The notes beneath the pieces were generated by a model. It saw nothing but the letters and a program-made list of their open reading frames with translations, searched no databases and had not been told where the DNA came from. Positions 62,911 through 64,000 of a stretch of 64,000 nucleotides of DNA are shown in pieces (within the stretch, counting starts at the first letter, position 1; each line of letters starts with the position of its first letter). A program made the position numbers and the translations under genes. Source of the DNA: Viola odorata (taxonomy: Eukaryota; Streptophyta; Magnoliopsida; Malpighiales; Violaceae); NCBI GenBank assembly GCA_963691705.1, contig OY829545.1, forward strand, positions 27,949,475 to 28,013,474. The letters run 5' to 3'.

Positions 62911-64000
62911 ACTGTACGTACTATGACGGGGACTTGGTTCGGAGATGTTTTTCTCACCCAGCCGCCAAATGTATAACGGAGCAAGAGGGTCTTCACACCT
63001 TGCGCGAAATTCACGAAGGCGTGTGCGGTATGCACGTGTCGGGTGGCACCCTGGCTGCACAAGTTTTCAGATCTAGATTCTATTGGCCCACCATCCGGAG
63101 AGATTGCCACAACTATGTGCAAACTTGCCCGAAATGTCAGGAGTTCTCTAAAATTCCTCGACGTCCCGCCACCGAAATATCCGAGATTATCGCTCCTTGC
63201 CCTTTTGCTAAATGGGGGATCGATATCCTGGGCCCATTTCCAAAAGCAAGGTCCCAACTAAAATTTGTGATAGTGGCAGTGGACTACTTTACGAAGTGGG
63301 CGGAAGCTGAAGTGGTCGCCAACATCACGGCGGAAAAAACTTGGCGTTTCTTTAAACACCAAGTTATCATGAGGTTTGGCGTACCCCGTATCCTAGTCAG
63401 CGATAACAAAACACAGTTCACCGGCCAATTCTTCAAAGACCAATGCTCGGAATTCGGGATTGAGCAGCGATTCTCTTCCGTGGCTTACCCGCAAACCAAT
63501 GGGCAGGCGGAAGTGACCAACCGGGGCATCCTTAGCGGTATTAAGAAAAACCTGGAGGGGTCTAAAAAGAAGTGGGCCGACGAGCTGTCGTATGTGATGT
63601 GGGCGTACCGCATGACCATTAAAACCAGTACCGGAGAAACACCTTTCACATTGGCCTTCGGAACCGAGGCTGTTACGCCAGTAGAAATCGGTACCATGAG
63701 CCTGCGAGTGGCTCACTTTCGGGAGGAGCTGAATGAGGAAAGGTTACGAGCTAACCTTGACGCGTTACCAGAGGTCCGAGAAGAAACCCTCCTAAAAATG
63801 CTATATTACAAACGAAAGATGACCCGTTATCATAACAGGCGCGTCAAAGAACGGTTGCTGAAGGCAGGCGACTTGGTGCTCAGAGACAAGCGAGCGGCTG
63901 GTCAACGTGTGGGGAAGCTCAGTCCAAACTGGGATGGGTCATATCGCGTTACCCGCATTATCAGGAAAGGAGCTTATCATCTGGAGACACTCGATGGTAC
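62911..64000 (+). CDS. Tat integrase (partial, runs off window)
   Basis: Open from about 62911 to the window end; no start codon of its own, because it is part of pol and follows a frameshift near 62898. An HHCC zinc domain lies at about 62998-63140 (H-x-x-x-H..CHNYVQTCPKCQ). The DDE core has WGIDILGPFPKA (first Asp), LVSDNKTQF (second Asp) and PQTNGQAEVTNRGI (Glu). The GKLSPNWDGSYRVTRIIRKG segment of the C-terminal domain is near the edge. It integrates the cDNA into chromosomes. No internal stop was noticed. Confidence 0.85.

Larger units (their letters stand above)
56916..64000 (+). mobile_element. Tat-lineage Ty3/gypsy retrotransposon, 5' part (runs off window)
   Basis: 5' LTR, PBS, gag, protease, RT, RNase H, a second RNase H domain and integrase are present in that order; the extra RNase H between RT/RH and integrase marks the Tat lineage. 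Several frameshifts and stops plus a 736-bp tandem duplication show this copy is defective. The 3' LTR lies beyond 64000. Confidence 0.9.

Noticed and set aside
62781..63716. Minus-strand frames of 89-158 codons
   Set aside because: Antisense to the RNase H and integrase coding sequence.

Overview
The window is nuclear DNA of a flowering plant, most likely a eudicot. The evidence is spliced host genes of plant families (an HMA5-type copper ATPase, a theta-class glutathione S-transferase, an LRR receptor kinase of the FLS2/Xa21/EFR type), plant retroelements (Tat/Ogre-type and other Ty3/gypsy, L1-type LINE), FAR1-type Mutator elements, hAT elements, Stowaway-like MITEs and a rearranged endogenous caulimovirid. 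The N-terminus of the copper ATPase recalls asterid/Lamiales proteins, but that is a weak impression. AT-rich intergenic DNA and nested transposons fill most of the window.

Layout. 1-1010: a ~35-bp minisatellite whose unit is a near-perfect hairpin. 1011-8052: non-coding retroelement DNA, including a minus-strand Tat/Ogre-like LTR (4448 to 7327 or 8052) next to its primer-binding site. 9269-15695: a complete Mutator-like element with ~640-bp terminal inverted repeats (TIRs), a decayed FAR1-type transposase and an intact GRF zinc-finger gene. 15950-18970: MITEs, a 947-bp element carrying a small gene with an in-frame TGA, and a tandem duplication in which one copy holds a MITE and the other keeps the empty site. 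20090-26324: an almost intact L1-type LINE with a perfect 16-bp target-site duplication (TSD). 27144-28010: a TIR element.

28486-33590: HMA5 copper-transporting P1B-ATPase, six exons, complete except for an apparent 2-bp deletion in exon 2. 34041-40457: a theta-class GST on the minus strand. A 4.8-kb LTR retrotransposon (35105-39938, TSD GTTTG) sits in one of its introns, 9 bp before the 3' splice site. That retrotransposon holds a TIR element in each of two places, one in an LTR and one in gag, and the second contains a tRNA-Lys-like sequence. 41117-44307: a 1033-residue LRR receptor kinase with a non-RD kinase, in two exons. 45994-47249: a non-autonomous hAT element with an 8-bp TSD that carries a piece resembling the Tat/Ogre LTR of 4448-8052.

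48115-56325: an endogenous caulimovirid in shuffled, partly inverted pieces (viroplasmin-like ORF, promoter and leader, short ORFs, movement/coat protein, zinc knuckle, protease, start of RT), including a perfect 37-bp-arm palindrome at one junction. 56916-64000: the 5' part of a Tat-lineage Ty3/gypsy element (LTR, PBS, gag, protease, RT, RNase H, second RNase H, integrase), with a 736-bp tandem duplication in pol. It runs off the right edge.

Only three or four loci are host genes: HMA5, the disrupted GSTT, the LRR kinase and possibly an exon near 8300. No operon-like system was found. The strongest observations are insertion histories that can be read directly from TSDs and empty sites, the HMA5 and GSTT lesions, and the structure of the viral locus.
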